Source: Nitrospinaceae bacterium (GTDB taxonomy: Bacteria > Nitrospinota > Nitrospinia > Nitrospinales > VA-1). Taken from it: 64,000 nucleotides of DNA. Shown here one piece after another: positions 29,183-37,557 of the stretch. How positions within the stretch are numbered: the first letter of the stretch is position 1; each line of letters opens with the position of its first letter. The notes under the pieces were generated by a model that had not been told where the DNA came from, did no database searches, and saw only the letters and a program-made list of their open reading frames with translations. Location of the stretch: assembly GCA_029261595.1 (NCBI GenBank), contig JAJDAZ010000026.1, positions 85,598-149,597 on the forward strand, written 5' to 3'. The translations under genes and the position numbers were made by a program.

Positions 29183-30199
29183 ATGAAAACCAAAACTCAC
29201 ATGATCGTGCCGGTGTTCATCCCCCATTTGGGATGCCCTTACCGTTGCGTGTTTTGCAATCAGACGGACATCACGGGCCAACAGGGGAGGGCGGACGAGA
29301 AAAAGCTTCAGGAAACGCTGGCGACTTATCTGGATGATAAACCTCTCGACCAACTCCCGCCCCACCGGGAAGTGGCATTTTATGGCGGCAGTTTTACCGG
29401 CTTGCCTGCCGGGAGGCAGGAGAACCTGCTCAAACAGGTCCAACCCTGGGTGAAGAAGGGTTTGGTGAACGCCATCCGCCTGTCCACGCATCCGTTGTTT
29501 ATTGACGCGGAACGGTTGGAGTTGTTGAAGAAATATGGTGTGAGCACGGTCGAGCTTGGCATACAATCTACGGACCCAAATGTTCTGGAACTTTCCGGTC
29601 GTCCCTGCTCGTGGGAAGTCATGGAAAATGCCGTGGACCTGATTCGGAAAAATGGGTTCCGGCTGGGATTGCAATTGATGCCGGGTTTGCCGGGCGACTC
29701 GGATCAGACGTTTGCAAAATCTGTGGACGATGTATTGTCCTGGAAACCGGATTTTGTCCGGCTGTACCCCACGCTGGTGGTGCGGCACACGGAATTATTC
29801 GAGATGTATCAAGGGGGAAAATACACTCCCTGGAGTTTGGAGCGCACGGTGGATAATCTGAAAACAGCGGTTCTGAAATTCCGCGCTGAAAATATTCCGG
29901 TGATTCGCCTTGGCCTGCATCCCGACCCTTCTTTGCTTGAAAATTTTGTGGCCGGTCCGTATCATCCTTCCCTGCGTTACCTGGTGGATTGCCGGATCGG
30001 TCTGGATGAGATGATCGAGAATATCCGTGACCAGAAAATTTTGAACGGGAACATTTATTTTAAAGTTCCCTCAAACCGGATTTCTGTTTATATTGGCCAT
30101 AAACGGGAAAACATTCAAACGTTGAAAACCCTATTCGGCTTTGAAAATGTCACCCTGAAACCGGAAACAAACTGTGACCGCCTGCAACTGACCGCATGA
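29183..30199 (+). CDS. Elp3-like radical SAM protein
   Basis: A 338-residue radical S-adenosylmethionine enzyme. The [4Fe-4S] cluster ligands are C18, C22 and C25 in LGCPYRCVFCNQ. AFYGGSFTGLP (SAM-binding GGS/T region), VELGIQSTDPNVL and GLQLMPGLPGDS are the strands shared with the bacterial Elp3/YhcC-type proteins found near rnc in many genomes. The acetyltransferase domain of true Elp3 is absent. The C-terminal third is family-specific. RNA modification is the usual proposal, unproven. It reads in the same direction as the rnc cluster 2.3 kb upstream. Confidence 0.88.
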   Translation: MKTKTHMIVPVFIPHLGCPYRCVFCNQTDITGQQGRADEKKLQETLATYLDDKPLDQLPPHREVAFYGGSFTGLPAGRQENLLKQVQPWVKKGLVNAIRLSTHPLFIDAERLELLKKYGVSTVELGIQSTDPNVLELSGRPCSWEVMENAVDLIRKNGFRLGLQLMPGLPGDSDQTFAKSVDDVLSWKPDFVRLYPTLVVRHTELFEMYQGGKYTPWSLERTVDNLKTAVLKFRAENIPVIRLGLHPDPSLLENFVAGPYHPSLRYLVDCRIGLDEMIENIRDQKILNGNIYFKVPSNRISVYIGHKRENIQTLKTLFGFENVTLKPETNCDRLQLTA

Positions 30200-30256
30200 T
30201 GCGATTGGCAAAATTTAAAATATAATTATTCGTTTTTAAGAAAGGACACTCTCTCG

Positions 30257-30541
30257 ATGGTTACAATTGGAATGAACTATAAAATGATTCCCGGCAAGGA
30301 ATCCATATTCGAAGATGCCTTCAACAATGTTTTAAAAGTCATGAACGAAATGGAAGGGCATTCCGAATCTTTTTTGTATAAAGACGTGAATGATCCGCAA
30401 TCTTACCTGATCGTTTCGGACTGGAGCTCGGAGGAGGCTTTTAACGGATTCATTGCATCGGACAAGTTTAAAAACGTGGTCAACTGGGGAAAAGAAAACA
30501 TTCTGGCGGGTCGGCCCTCGCACACGGTTTATAAGAAATAA
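30257..30541 (+). CDS. ABM-like ferredoxin-fold protein
   Basis: A 94-residue protein of the antibiotic-biosynthesis-monooxygenase (ABM) fold. MVTIGMNYKMIPGKE leads into a helix (FNNVLKVMNEMEGHS), then SYLIVSDWSSEEAFNGFIAS and a final amphipathic helix. Members include heme-degrading and quinol monooxygenases as well as small stress proteins. The fold is visible, but no catalytic residues can be assigned. A GAAAGGAC box precedes ATG. It ends a few bases before a convergent small gene. Confidence 0.8.
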   Translation: MVTIGMNYKMIPGKESIFEDAFNNVLKVMNEMEGHSESFLYKDVNDPQSYLIVSDWSSEEAFNGFIASDKFKNVVNWGKENILAGRPSHTVYKK

Positions 30542-30547
30542 AGAGGA

Positions 30548-30766
30548 TTATTCTCCGGGGGTTTCATTTGGAGTGTATTCATAGAGACCGTTTTTAATAC
30601 TGCGGACCACTTTTTTGTGAAAAAGCTCGGTATCGTGATGAAGATGGTCCTGCACCCGCCAGCGGATATTGACAATTTTTCCATCGGGGTGATCGAATAT
30701 TTTTGTGACTTCACCGGTATTTTCCGACATGGGTTCAAACAGGACATCTCCGATTTGTAATTTCAC
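30548..30766 (-). CDS. Small conserved-looking protein, unknown
   Basis: A 72-residue, mostly beta protein (MKLQIGDVLFEPMSENTG) with GTG start. A GGGAG ribosome-binding site lies 9 bases upstream on the minus strand and decides the start over an overlapping frame at 30529-30747. It has a charged, possibly SH3-like strand pattern (GDVLFEP, IVNIRWRV). Family unknown. Confidence 0.6.
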   Translation of the reverse strand: MKLQIGDVLFEPMSENTGEVTKIFDHPDGKIVNIRWRVQDHLHHDTELFHKKVVRSIKNGLYEYTPNETPGE

Positions 30767-30873
30767 AGCTTTTCTCCCGGTGTGGCGCAGGACCGAATAT
30801 TAATGTGGCTGAATCAATTACTATCTTACCCTTGATTTTGAATAAAACGAAGTTTCTTTAAGGGAACTTCCGT

Positions 30874-31143
30874 ATGGAAAATATTTTGATGGAGAGTATT
30901 ATGCTGGAATATATCGTCATGTCGCCCATGTACCCGACCATGACTTCAGGAAAAATCGATAAATACCTGGTGGGCCAGGGCGATAAAGTGATCAAAGGCT
31001 CCGCCGTGGCGGAAATCATCGCCGAAGGCTATTTCACGCTTTTATCCGAGGTGGATGGAATCGTCAAAGAATTTTATGTGATGGAAGGCGACTACGTTGA
31101 AATCGATACGCCGCTGATCGAGGTGGAAGTAAAGGAGGGCTAA
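30874..31143 (+). CDS. Lipoyl/biotinyl-fold protein lacking the lysine
   Basis: An 80-89 residue stand-alone lipoyl-like domain. Starts at 30874, 30889 and 30901 are possible. 30901 gives the core MLEYIVMSPMYPTMTSGKI, very like the opening of E2 lipoyl domains. The barrel is complete: DKYLVGQGDKVIKGSAVAEI, GIVKEFYVMEGDYVEIDTPL. At the hairpin where the modified Lys belongs (E-T-D-K-A in E2) the sequence reads I-A-E-G-Y-F, so Lys is replaced by Gly. It cannot be lipoylated or biotinylated at the usual place. No dehydrogenase genes are nearby. Role unknown. Confidence 0.82.
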   Translation: MENILMESIMLEYIVMSPMYPTMTSGKIDKYLVGQGDKVIKGSAVAEIIAEGYFTLLSEVDGIVKEFYVMEGDYVEIDTPLIEVEVKEG

Positions 31144-31157
31144 GGGGCATCCCGATC

Positions 31158-32510
31158 TCAAAACATGGAAAAAATAGCCCCGGCGGTGACGAGATAAATC
31201 ACCAGTCCCAGAATATCATTCAGCACAATGACCATGGGGCCGGTGCTGATGGCCGGATCGATTCCCGCTTTGATAAAAAATATCGGCGTCAAGGATCCGA
31301 GCAGGCTGGAAACCCCCACCGCCATGATGATGCCGACGCCAACGGTCGGCCCCAGTAGCGGGTTGACCTGAATCAGGGTTCCCGTGGCCGCCGCAATGAT
31401 CCCGCCGCACAGCACTCCAAAAATAACTCCATTGATGAGCCCCACGGCCAGTTCGCTTTTCACCACCCGTTTCAGGTTGTCCGGCTTGATGTTCCCGGTG
31501 GCCATCCCGCGAACGATGACGGTGGCCCCCTGTATCGCCACATTGCCCGCCAGCCCGATAACAAAGGGAATAAAAAGTATGATGGTCGAAAATTCGACCA
31601 GCGAATCCTGATAAGCGCTGATAACGTACGCGCTGAACAATCCGCCGATAAAAGTCACAAACAGCCACGGAGCCCGCGACAGGATTTTTTTGCGGATTTT
31701 TTTAGCAAACGGGTCCACGGTGGCGGTTCCAACCATCGTAAAAATATCTTCGCTGGCGATATCCTGAATGGCGCGAATGACATCGTCAAACGTCACCACC
31801 CCCTGGATGATATTATTCTCGTCGGTCACAGGGATGCAGCTCATGTGTTCGTGGTCCATGAGAGAGGCCACTTTGTCGCAAGGGTCGGTCAATAAAACCT
31901 TTGGACCCCTCTTGCGCATGAACTCCGTGGGGCGGGCGATGGCGGGAATATTCAATAGATCCCTCAGTTTAAAATAACCCAGTAATTCATCTTTGTTATT
32001 CACGACATAAAAATAAGGCGCCGGTTCGTGGCTCTTGTCCTGCTTGAGTTTGATCAGAATTTCGGCGGCGGTTTGATCCTCATGCACCCGGTTGAAGGTG
32101 GTTTGCATCAGCCCCCCGGCGGTTTCTTCCCCATATGAAATCAAATCCTTGATGATATTTGCTTCTTTTTGAGGAATTTTCTCCAGGATTTCATCGCGCG
32201 TTTCTTCAGGATGCTCCATGAGGATGTCAGTGGCTTCATCCTCTGGCATGTCCCTTAACAGACTGGCCAATAGATCCGGATCGAGAGAATCCTGAATCTC
32301 CAGTCGTGAATCTAGATCGGTTTCGTAAAGCAATTCCTGACGTTTTAGATCCGTATCCAGCAAATTGAGTATCTGAATTTTTTCTTCCCGGTTGAATTCG
32401 GAGAGCCGGCGGGCTATTTCAAAATGGTCCATCCCATTTATCCGGGAGTGGATATCATCCTTGGTGAGGGTAGGGTCATCTAAAAATAATTTAATATTCT
32501 CGACAGGCAT
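31158..32510 (-). CDS. mgtE: MgtE magnesium transporter
   Basis: Inner-membrane Mg2+ channel, 450 residues. Domains in order: the MgtE N superhelical domain (about 1-125, with LLRDMPEDEATDILMEHPEE), two CBS domains (about 130-255, with TFNRVHEDQTAAEIL and PVTDENNIIQGVVTFDDVIRAI), a plug helix, and five membrane segments (about 285-450) ending in GPMVIVLNDILGLVIYLV. The Asp in the last segment is the conserved pore residue. Length is normal. No Mg2+ riboswitch fits in the 92-base upstream gap. It is convergent with the lipoyl-like gene, only 14 bases away. Confidence 0.97.
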   Translation of the reverse strand: MPVENIKLFLDDPTLTKDDIHSRINGMDHFEIARRLSEFNREEKIQILNLLDTDLKRQELLYETDLDSRLEIQDSLDPDLLASLLRDMPEDEATDILMEHPEETRDEILEKIPQKEANIIKDLISYGEETAGGLMQTTFNRVHEDQTAAEILIKLKQDKSHEPAPYFYVVNNKDELLGYFKLRDLLNIPAIARPTEFMRKRGPKVLLTDPCDKVASLMDHEHMSCIPVTDENNIIQGVVTFDDVIRAIQDIASEDIFTMVGTATVDPFAKKIRKKILSRAPWLFVTFIGGLFSAYVISAYQDSLVEFSTIILFIPFVIGLAGNVAIQGATVIVRGMATGNIKPDNLKRVVKSELAVGLINGVIFGVLCGGIIAAATGTLIQVNPLLGPTVGVGIIMAVGVSSLLGSLTPIFFIKAGIDPAISTGPMVIVLNDILGLVIYLVTAGAIFSMF

Positions 32511-32602
32511 GTTTTTATATATAATCCGTATTCAAAATAAGATAGTTTATAATACTTCTAGGGATTAAACGCAGGAATAATATTTTATTTTGATGAGGAA
32601 AT

Positions 32603-32842
32603 ATGGTTATAAATATTTCGCATGCTGACAAAGAAAAATATAAAAAGTTAACCGAAAATCGTAAGACGCGGGTTCGGAAAAACAGGACCGCCCTTCTTTC
32701 AGATAAAACGAAAGATAAAGCTTTCAAGAAGTACGATAAAATGACGGGGAATGAAACGAAATCTGAGCCGGAAATCGATGTTCATGTAAAAATGAACGAC
32801 AACTTTATGCGCACCGGGCCGTACCGTCCGAAGAAAAAATAA
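32603..32842 (+). CDS. Small lysine-rich protein, unknown
   Basis: A 79-residue, strongly basic soluble protein (MVINISHADKEKYKK opening, PKKK ending) with no signal peptide or membrane segment. GAGGAAAT stands immediately before ATG. High Lys/Arg and lack of hydrophobic core suggest a nucleic-acid-associated or disordered protein. It is not a family I recognise. It lies divergent from mgtE and convergent with the HD-GYP gene. Confidence 0.55.
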   Translation: MVINISHADKEKYKKLTENRKTRVRKNRTALLSDKTKDKAFKKYDKMTGNETKSEPEIDVHVKMNDNFMRTGPYRPKKK

Positions 32843-32844
32843 AG

Positions 32845-32861
32845 CCCTTTCCTGGAAAGGG
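32845..32861. terminator. Short hairpin between convergent genes
   Basis: CCCTTT and AAAGGG flank CCTGG, three bases after the basic-protein gene and 22 before the end of the HD-GYP gene. No T-run of note follows. Probably a weak bidirectional terminator. Confidence 0.45.
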
Positions 32862-32882
32862 ATCATTCTTGCTCTTAAAAAG

Positions 32883-34679
32883 TTATGCCAGGTTTTTTTG
32901 TAAATGCGGCTTCAGCGTTGCCTTAATGACTTGAATGGTTTCTTCGGGGTCGTTATTGGGCTTGTCGTTTTTTTGGGTTGGTTGCGTTCTTGGAGCGGGT
33001 GTTTTCTTTTTAGCTTGCTTACAAGATCCTGACACATAATTTTTCAAGTAGGTTTCATAGACCCTTCCTTCAATAAACAGTTCCACCAGGTCCTCATCGA
33101 GCTTCCCGTCTTTGGCCAGTTTTCGCAGAATCTTGTGAACTTCACCCAGGTTAAGCGCCTTTTTGTAGGGGCGGTCGTCCGCCGTCAGGGCTTCCGCGAT
33201 ATCCGCCACAGCCATTAATTTTCCTTCAAAAGGAATTTCATCGCCTTTCAAGCCCAGGGGATAGCCACTGCCATCCATACATTCATGATGGGCCGCCGCA
33301 AAATGAGGAATATTTTTAATTTTCTTGGTGAACGGAATTTGCTTTAGCATCCTTAAGGTTACGTAAGCATGCTCCTTGATTTTATTTCGCTCGGCCCTCG
33401 TGATGGTGCCTTTACGGACCGATAAATTTTCCAGTTCATTCCCGGTTATGAAGGGCTTTGTGGTTCCATCCCAACCCTGATAAGTCATTTTGGCTATGGA
33501 TTTGAGCCGCTCAATTTTTTCATCGGGCAAGCATTCTGTAGGCTGGTTGCATTCCCGGATGAACTGACGAATTTCCATGATTTCCTTGATTCGTATCTTT
33601 GTCTCTTCCACGCAAATGCTCAGTTCCACTCCCCCCGCTCCGCTTTCCATCAGAGCGATCTTTTTCTCTAAACCTTCCTTTTCTGCTTTTTCCAACAACA
33701 GCGACATTCTTAAATCAATATGGTGAATCCTGTCGAATATGGTTTGCAGTTTGGTGGCTTTTTCCATGATTTCAACAGGAGTCGTGACTTTGCCGATATC
33801 ATGCATCCAGGCGGCAATCCTCAACTCATGCATGGAATCCTCCGAGAAGAAGACTTCCTTGAAAGTGCCATCTTTTTTCTGGTGGATGGTTTCCGCCATC
33901 GTCAGGGTCAAATTGGCCACGCGACGAATGTGTCCTCCGGTATTTGGGGACTTTTCGTCAATGGCCGTTGCCATGACTTTTACAAAAGCCTCAAACAGCT
34001 TTTCCATATCACTGATGAGATTGATTTTGGATATGGCAATGGCGGCTTGAGAGGCCAGACCCTCGATGAGATCTTCATAATCTGCTGAAAAGGACTTGAC
34101 CTCTCCTGTGTCCTGATCTTTTGCGTTTAACAATTGGAGAACGCCTATCACGTCATTTTCATGGTTTCTCAGCAGCACCACCAACATGGATTTGGTCCGG
34201 TAACCCGTGGCCCGGTCGAAGTTCTTGGGATCGGTGAAATCAAACAGCGCCGTGTCGTACACATCGGGAATATTGACGGAAATTCCATTCAAAGCGGCAA
34301 ACGCGGAAATATTGGTCTCATTTAGTTCGATAGGAGGGAAGGGAATGGTTTCTCCGTCTTTTCCGCCCATGCGAATATTCAGGCTATCGTTTTGAACGAT
34401 TTCGTAGCGGAGGCACTGGTCTTCAAGAATATAAAGCACCCCTGCATCCGCATTGGTAAAATTCCGCGCCAGATCAACGATCATTTCCAACAAAACGTTG
34501 ATATCGGTGACGCTGGACATGGCCCGCCCAATTTCAGACAGTTTCTTTATTTGAGAGTGCAGACGATCCGCGTAATTCTTGACGTCCTGGACCACAGTCC
34601 CAAGCAAACTGTTCAGTCTTTCATCGAAAGACAAGGCAATAGGTGAACGCAAATCAGTTTGATTTGTTTTTTTCGTCAA
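32883..34679 (-). CDS. GAF and HD-GYP domain protein (c-di-GMP phosphodiesterase candidate)
   Basis: A 598-residue cytosolic signalling protein. An N-terminal helix leads to a GAF sensor domain (about 60-215) and then an HD-GYP domain that in this family degrades cyclic di-GMP. The metal-binding HDIGK is at 293-297, HHE at 464-466 and GSGYPLGLKGDEIPFEGK from 470; AVADIAEALTADDRPYKKA completes the signature. The interval between HDIGK and HHE is about 170 residues instead of roughly 60, so about 110 residues are inserted, mostly charged helix. The C-terminal 60 residues are Lys/Pro-rich. It stands alone. Confidence 0.92.
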   Translation of the reverse strand: MTKKTNQTDLRSPIALSFDERLNSLLGTVVQDVKNYADRLHSQIKKLSEIGRAMSSVTDINVLLEMIVDLARNFTNADAGVLYILEDQCLRYEIVQNDSLNIRMGGKDGETIPFPPIELNETNISAFAALNGISVNIPDVYDTALFDFTDPKNFDRATGYRTKSMLVVLLRNHENDVIGVLQLLNAKDQDTGEVKSFSADYEDLIEGLASQAAIAISKINLISDMEKLFEAFVKVMATAIDEKSPNTGGHIRRVANLTLTMAETIHQKKDGTFKEVFFSEDSMHELRIAAWMHDIGKVTTPVEIMEKATKLQTIFDRIHHIDLRMSLLLEKAEKEGLEKKIALMESGAGGVELSICVEETKIRIKEIMEIRQFIRECNQPTECLPDEKIERLKSIAKMTYQGWDGTTKPFITGNELENLSVRKGTITRAERNKIKEHAYVTLRMLKQIPFTKKIKNIPHFAAAHHECMDGSGYPLGLKGDEIPFEGKLMAVADIAEALTADDRPYKKALNLGEVHKILRKLAKDGKLDEDLVELFIEGRVYETYLKNYVSGSCKQAKKKTPAPRTQPTQKNDKPNNDPEETIQVIKATLKPHLQKNLA

Positions 34680-35025
34680 CTCAATAATCCAGGGAAATTT
34701 AACAAGTGTGTTATGAATTATAGAACATAATGTCTAATAAAGCTATAACTCCTTTATTTATAATGGTTAATGCAAATTTCGGGCCTTTTGAGAAGGTCTG
34801 AGTAATCGACAGTTATTTGACAAACCGGAACAATTTTTTCTAGCCGGGTTTGAATTGAATGCCGTATTGTGGGCTATTTGCTGAGTTGAGTTTTCGTGGA
34901 GGGGCGATGGGCAGGCGAGGAATCCCCCTTCAGGAGCGCGGGATGCAAGAATGGGGATGGCATCGGAAGAGTTAAAATTCCGGTTATGGAGGCCTAAAAA
35001 TAGCAGGTTTGAATGGACCGCCCTT
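34680..35025. other. Intergenic region of 346 bases
   Basis: Upstream of the HD-GYP gene and downstream of the SDR-like gene, both on the minus strand. AT-rich near the HD-GYP start, where its promoter must lie. No hairpin, RNA or coding frame that I can support. Confidence 0.5.
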
Positions 35026-35829
35026 TTAGAAATAATCCTTTAGGAGGAGAGGTTCCTTCGTGTGCCAGATTTTCTTTCCACACACATTGACGAAAACGGG
35101 ATTTTCCGACCGGAACAGTTCAAGGTGCGCTTCATAAAGATCTTCCTGTTTGGTGCGGGCGTCTCCGTAAGCCTCTTTTTCTTCCTCAAAAATTCCTTCT
35201 TCGAAATTTTTGATCCCTTCCTTGGAACTTTTGCCTTCAAAATATCCCTTGAGCAGAGGATCTTTTAAGTTTTCCGGATTTTTGGCCGCTTTTCTGAGAA
35301 GCAGTTTGATGCCACGAGAAGAGGTCGATTCAAACAGGCCTGCCCGAATGCAGGTGTGACGGGATTTTCCCGGTTCCACGGTCCACTTTTCGATCGCTTC
35401 CTTGGAATAGCCCATTGCCCCGTAAGTCGCCAGTTGATGGCGGATTACATAAAAGGTGGAATAGGCGACAATGGTGTCGATGTCCAGCTGTTCCTCCAGA
35501 TTCAGAATGGGGAGGTAAGACAAGGTGTTGGATTTGTCGATCTGCTCCTGAGTGGCATCAACGATGGGAGTTCCGACGTCACCAAGCGCCGTCGCGTAAA
35601 ACATGGTGTCAAATTTATCTGAATCAATACCTTTAATGGCGTCAATGCAGTTTTGATCGGTGATGTCCCCAAAAATGGTATGATCGGCATCCTCAATTTC
35701 GAATCCGGGGATTTCCTTGCCATACCAATTGGCTATGATTTTGGCTTCTTTCCCATAGACTTTCCGGACAGCCTGAATGGCCGCGGTTCCCATCACGCCG
35801 GTTCCACCAATGACCAAAAATTTCCCCAT
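35026..35829 (-). CDS. SDR-fold NAD(P)-dependent oxidoreductase
   Basis: A 267-residue Rossmann-fold protein beginning MGKFLVIGGTGVMGTAAIQ, where GGTGVMG is the dinucleotide-binding loop. Catalytic-type residues appear as YSTFYVIRHQLATYGAMGYSKEAIEK, given by its ends; Y and K in GYSK are the SDR pair. The C-terminal 80 residues are helical and very charged (EEGIFEEEKEAYGDARTKQ), with no standard counterpart. This resembles atypical SDRs and trans-2-enoyl reductase-like proteins. Substrate cannot be inferred. It is a single gene with its own upstream gap. Confidence 0.78.
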   Translation of the reverse strand: MGKFLVIGGTGVMGTAAIQAVRKVYGKEAKIIANWYGKEIPGFEIEDADHTIFGDITDQNCIDAIKGIDSDKFDTMFYATALGDVGTPIVDATQEQIDKSNTLSYLPILNLEEQLDIDTIVAYSTFYVIRHQLATYGAMGYSKEAIEKWTVEPGKSRHTCIRAGLFESTSSRGIKLLLRKAAKNPENLKDPLLKGYFEGKSSKEGIKNFEEGIFEEEKEAYGDARTKQEDLYEAHLELFRSENPVFVNVCGKKIWHTKEPLLLKDYF

Positions 35830-35904
35830 CTTTGCCTCCGCTGAATAATTAATTGCGAAAAATTTTTAATAGCTTCCTAATTGTTGCTGTCACCATACAG
35901 GACT

Positions 35905-36588
35905 TCATGACCCACCATAATTTTCGTCTATATCCCAGAATGGAATTTGAGAATTCTCAAACAAGGCCTGGGCCGTATAGGGATCGGACCTCATGAAATC
36001 TATGATTTCCTGATTCAAGGCGACGGTGGCGGGTAGAATTGCATGAACTTCATCCCTGTTATTAAAATCGTGAAATAAATTCCAATATTTATTAATAAAA
36101 ATGCTGGCCCCCTGGATGGAAGTTTTTATTTTATCTGTGTCCAGGGCTCTTTTATTATTGGCCTCGGCAATTTTGGAATACTTGAGCCATTCCTCAACAT
36201 ACTTTTTTGGTTTGCCCAGAAAAATTTGTTCGCGCTTGAAGGGCTCCTCCCCCAACTCATGAATTTTTCGCGTGACAAAAAGGGCAAGTTCATTGAACGG
36301 GACTCCCGATTTTGTTTCACACAAATACACCAGCGTCTCTATCAATTGACTGATATTGGAATCCAGCTTAACGGCATCCTTGGAATGATTGTCCAACGCA
36401 GACGATCGGGCAAAAACTCCCCAGATACCACCGGCGGCGTCCACCTCTTTTCTTTTTTGATCCAAAGATTTTACAGGGCTCAGACAATTCGCGGGCTCAC
36501 CATTGGCATTGCCAATGAAGAACATAATGAAAAAAGTTGCCAGGCCAATAACGAAAAACGTAGAAGCCCGCACCTTCTTAGTTCCCAC
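35905..36588 (-). CDS. Exported or membrane-anchored protein, unknown
   Basis: About 228 residues if started at GTG 36588, which overlaps the stop of the lipoprotein gene. A longer frame from 36702 shares its 5' part with that gene and is unlikely. The N terminus (TKKVRASTFFVIGLATFFIM) is a signal peptide or anchor followed by GNANGEPANC. The rest is helical and soluble with no recognised domain. The translational overlap suggests it works with the small lipoprotein upstream. Confidence 0.65.
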   Translation of the reverse strand: MGTKKVRASTFFVIGLATFFIMFFIGNANGEPANCLSPVKSLDQKRKEVDAAGGIWGVFARSSALDNHSKDAVKLDSNISQLIETLVYLCETKSGVPFNELALFVTRKIHELGEEPFKREQIFLGKPKKYVEEWLKYSKIAEANNKRALDTDKIKTSIQGASIFINKYWNLFHDFNNRDEVHAILPATVALNQEIIDFMRSDPYTAQALFENSQIPFWDIDENYGGS

Positions 36589-36793
36589 TAATATTTGCAC
36601 CTGAAGGCGAGGATTTTCCAGAAACATGGTCGGCGTCTGCGGGTGGTTCCGGAACGGGTGGGGTTTCATTTCCGCTGAGGTTTTGACTCTCGGATGAAGC
36701 ACCCGATGCAGGCTGGTTTTTCGGTTTGTCCGAACAACCTGAAACCAGGAATAAAACGGTAGACATTATTAAGGGAAAGAGTAATTTTTTCAT
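36578..36793 (-). CDS. Small lipoprotein
   Basis: A 71-residue lipoprotein. MKKLLFPLIMSTVLFLVSGC places the lipidated cysteine at residue 20 with an ideal LVSGC lipobox. The mature part is only 51 residues, rich in Ser, Pro, Gly and Asn and presumably disordered. A GGGAG-like box lies upstream. The reading frame overlaps the start of the next gene, implying cotranslation. Small lipoproteins of this type often anchor or regulate a partner. The evidence is architectural only. Confidence 0.72.
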   Translation of the reverse strand: MKKLLFPLIMSTVLFLVSGCSDKPKNQPASGASSESQNLSGNETPPVPEPPADADHVSGKSSPSGANISGN

Positions 36794-36893
36794 TTCAACC
36801 CGGGAGAGAGAATTTTCTTCAATTTATACCGCATAGATGGATTAGTCAATTGGATTTTCCCGAACGAGTAGCCTCCATTCTAAGAGTTTCCTA

Positions 36894-37310
36894 TCATTTG
36901 ATTTTGGTTTCGCCCATTTTCAGAATAGTTTGAAACTCTTTTTTGGTCAGCGGAGAAACCGATAGCCGCGACTGCTTGACCAGAGCGATGGATTGCAACT
37001 CAGGATGGGCTTTTATGTCTTCCAGGGTAACGGTGTTTTTCATGGCAACCACAGTTTTTAAATTTACCACGACCCAACGATCATCATCTGTGGTTGGGTC
37101 GGGATAAGCTTCTTTTGTAACTTTTGCGACCCCCATGATTTCCTTTCCGACCACGCTGTGGTAAAAAAGCACCTGATCGCCCTTTTTCATTTCTTTCAAA
37201 TTATTCCTGGCCTGATAGTTCCTCACTCCATCCCAGAAAGTTTCCTTGTCCTGAATAAATTGGTCCCAGCTGTATTTTGTCGGTTCCTGCTTGACGAGCC
37301 AATAGTTCAT
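36894..37310 (-). CDS. EVE-domain protein
   Basis: A 138-residue single EVE domain (PUA-like fold). Family landmarks are MNYWLVKQEPTKYSWDQF at the N terminus, FWDGVRNYQARNNL, GDQVLFYHS, and GVAKVTKEAYPDPT. EVE and YTH domains bind modified nucleotides in RNA or DNA, and bacterial EVE proteins are often fused to or placed near restriction or modification genes. None are adjacent here. It is a single gene with a 247-base gap upstream. Confidence 0.92.
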   Translation of the reverse strand: MNYWLVKQEPTKYSWDQFIQDKETFWDGVRNYQARNNLKEMKKGDQVLFYHSVVGKEIMGVAKVTKEAYPDPTTDDDRWVVVNLKTVVAMKNTVTLEDIKAHPELQSIALVKQSRLSVSPLTKKEFQTILKMGETKIK

Positions 37311-37557
37311 AATTTCCTCTGATGGTTTTAAAAATCAATGGCTTCCCGGTTAATTATTGGGAACCATTAATTCCATTTTGTGTTGAATGAAGCTGATTTC
37401 AAATCTCGAACAATAAAAGGAACTATTATGTAATTTTTTAATAATGTGATTGACCATTATATTGAATCTAAATATAATCAAAGAAATCAACAAACTCTGT
37501 CCTATTTTATCATTAAAAATTTATCTTGGGGGTTGACCTCTGGGAAGTTGGGGATCT

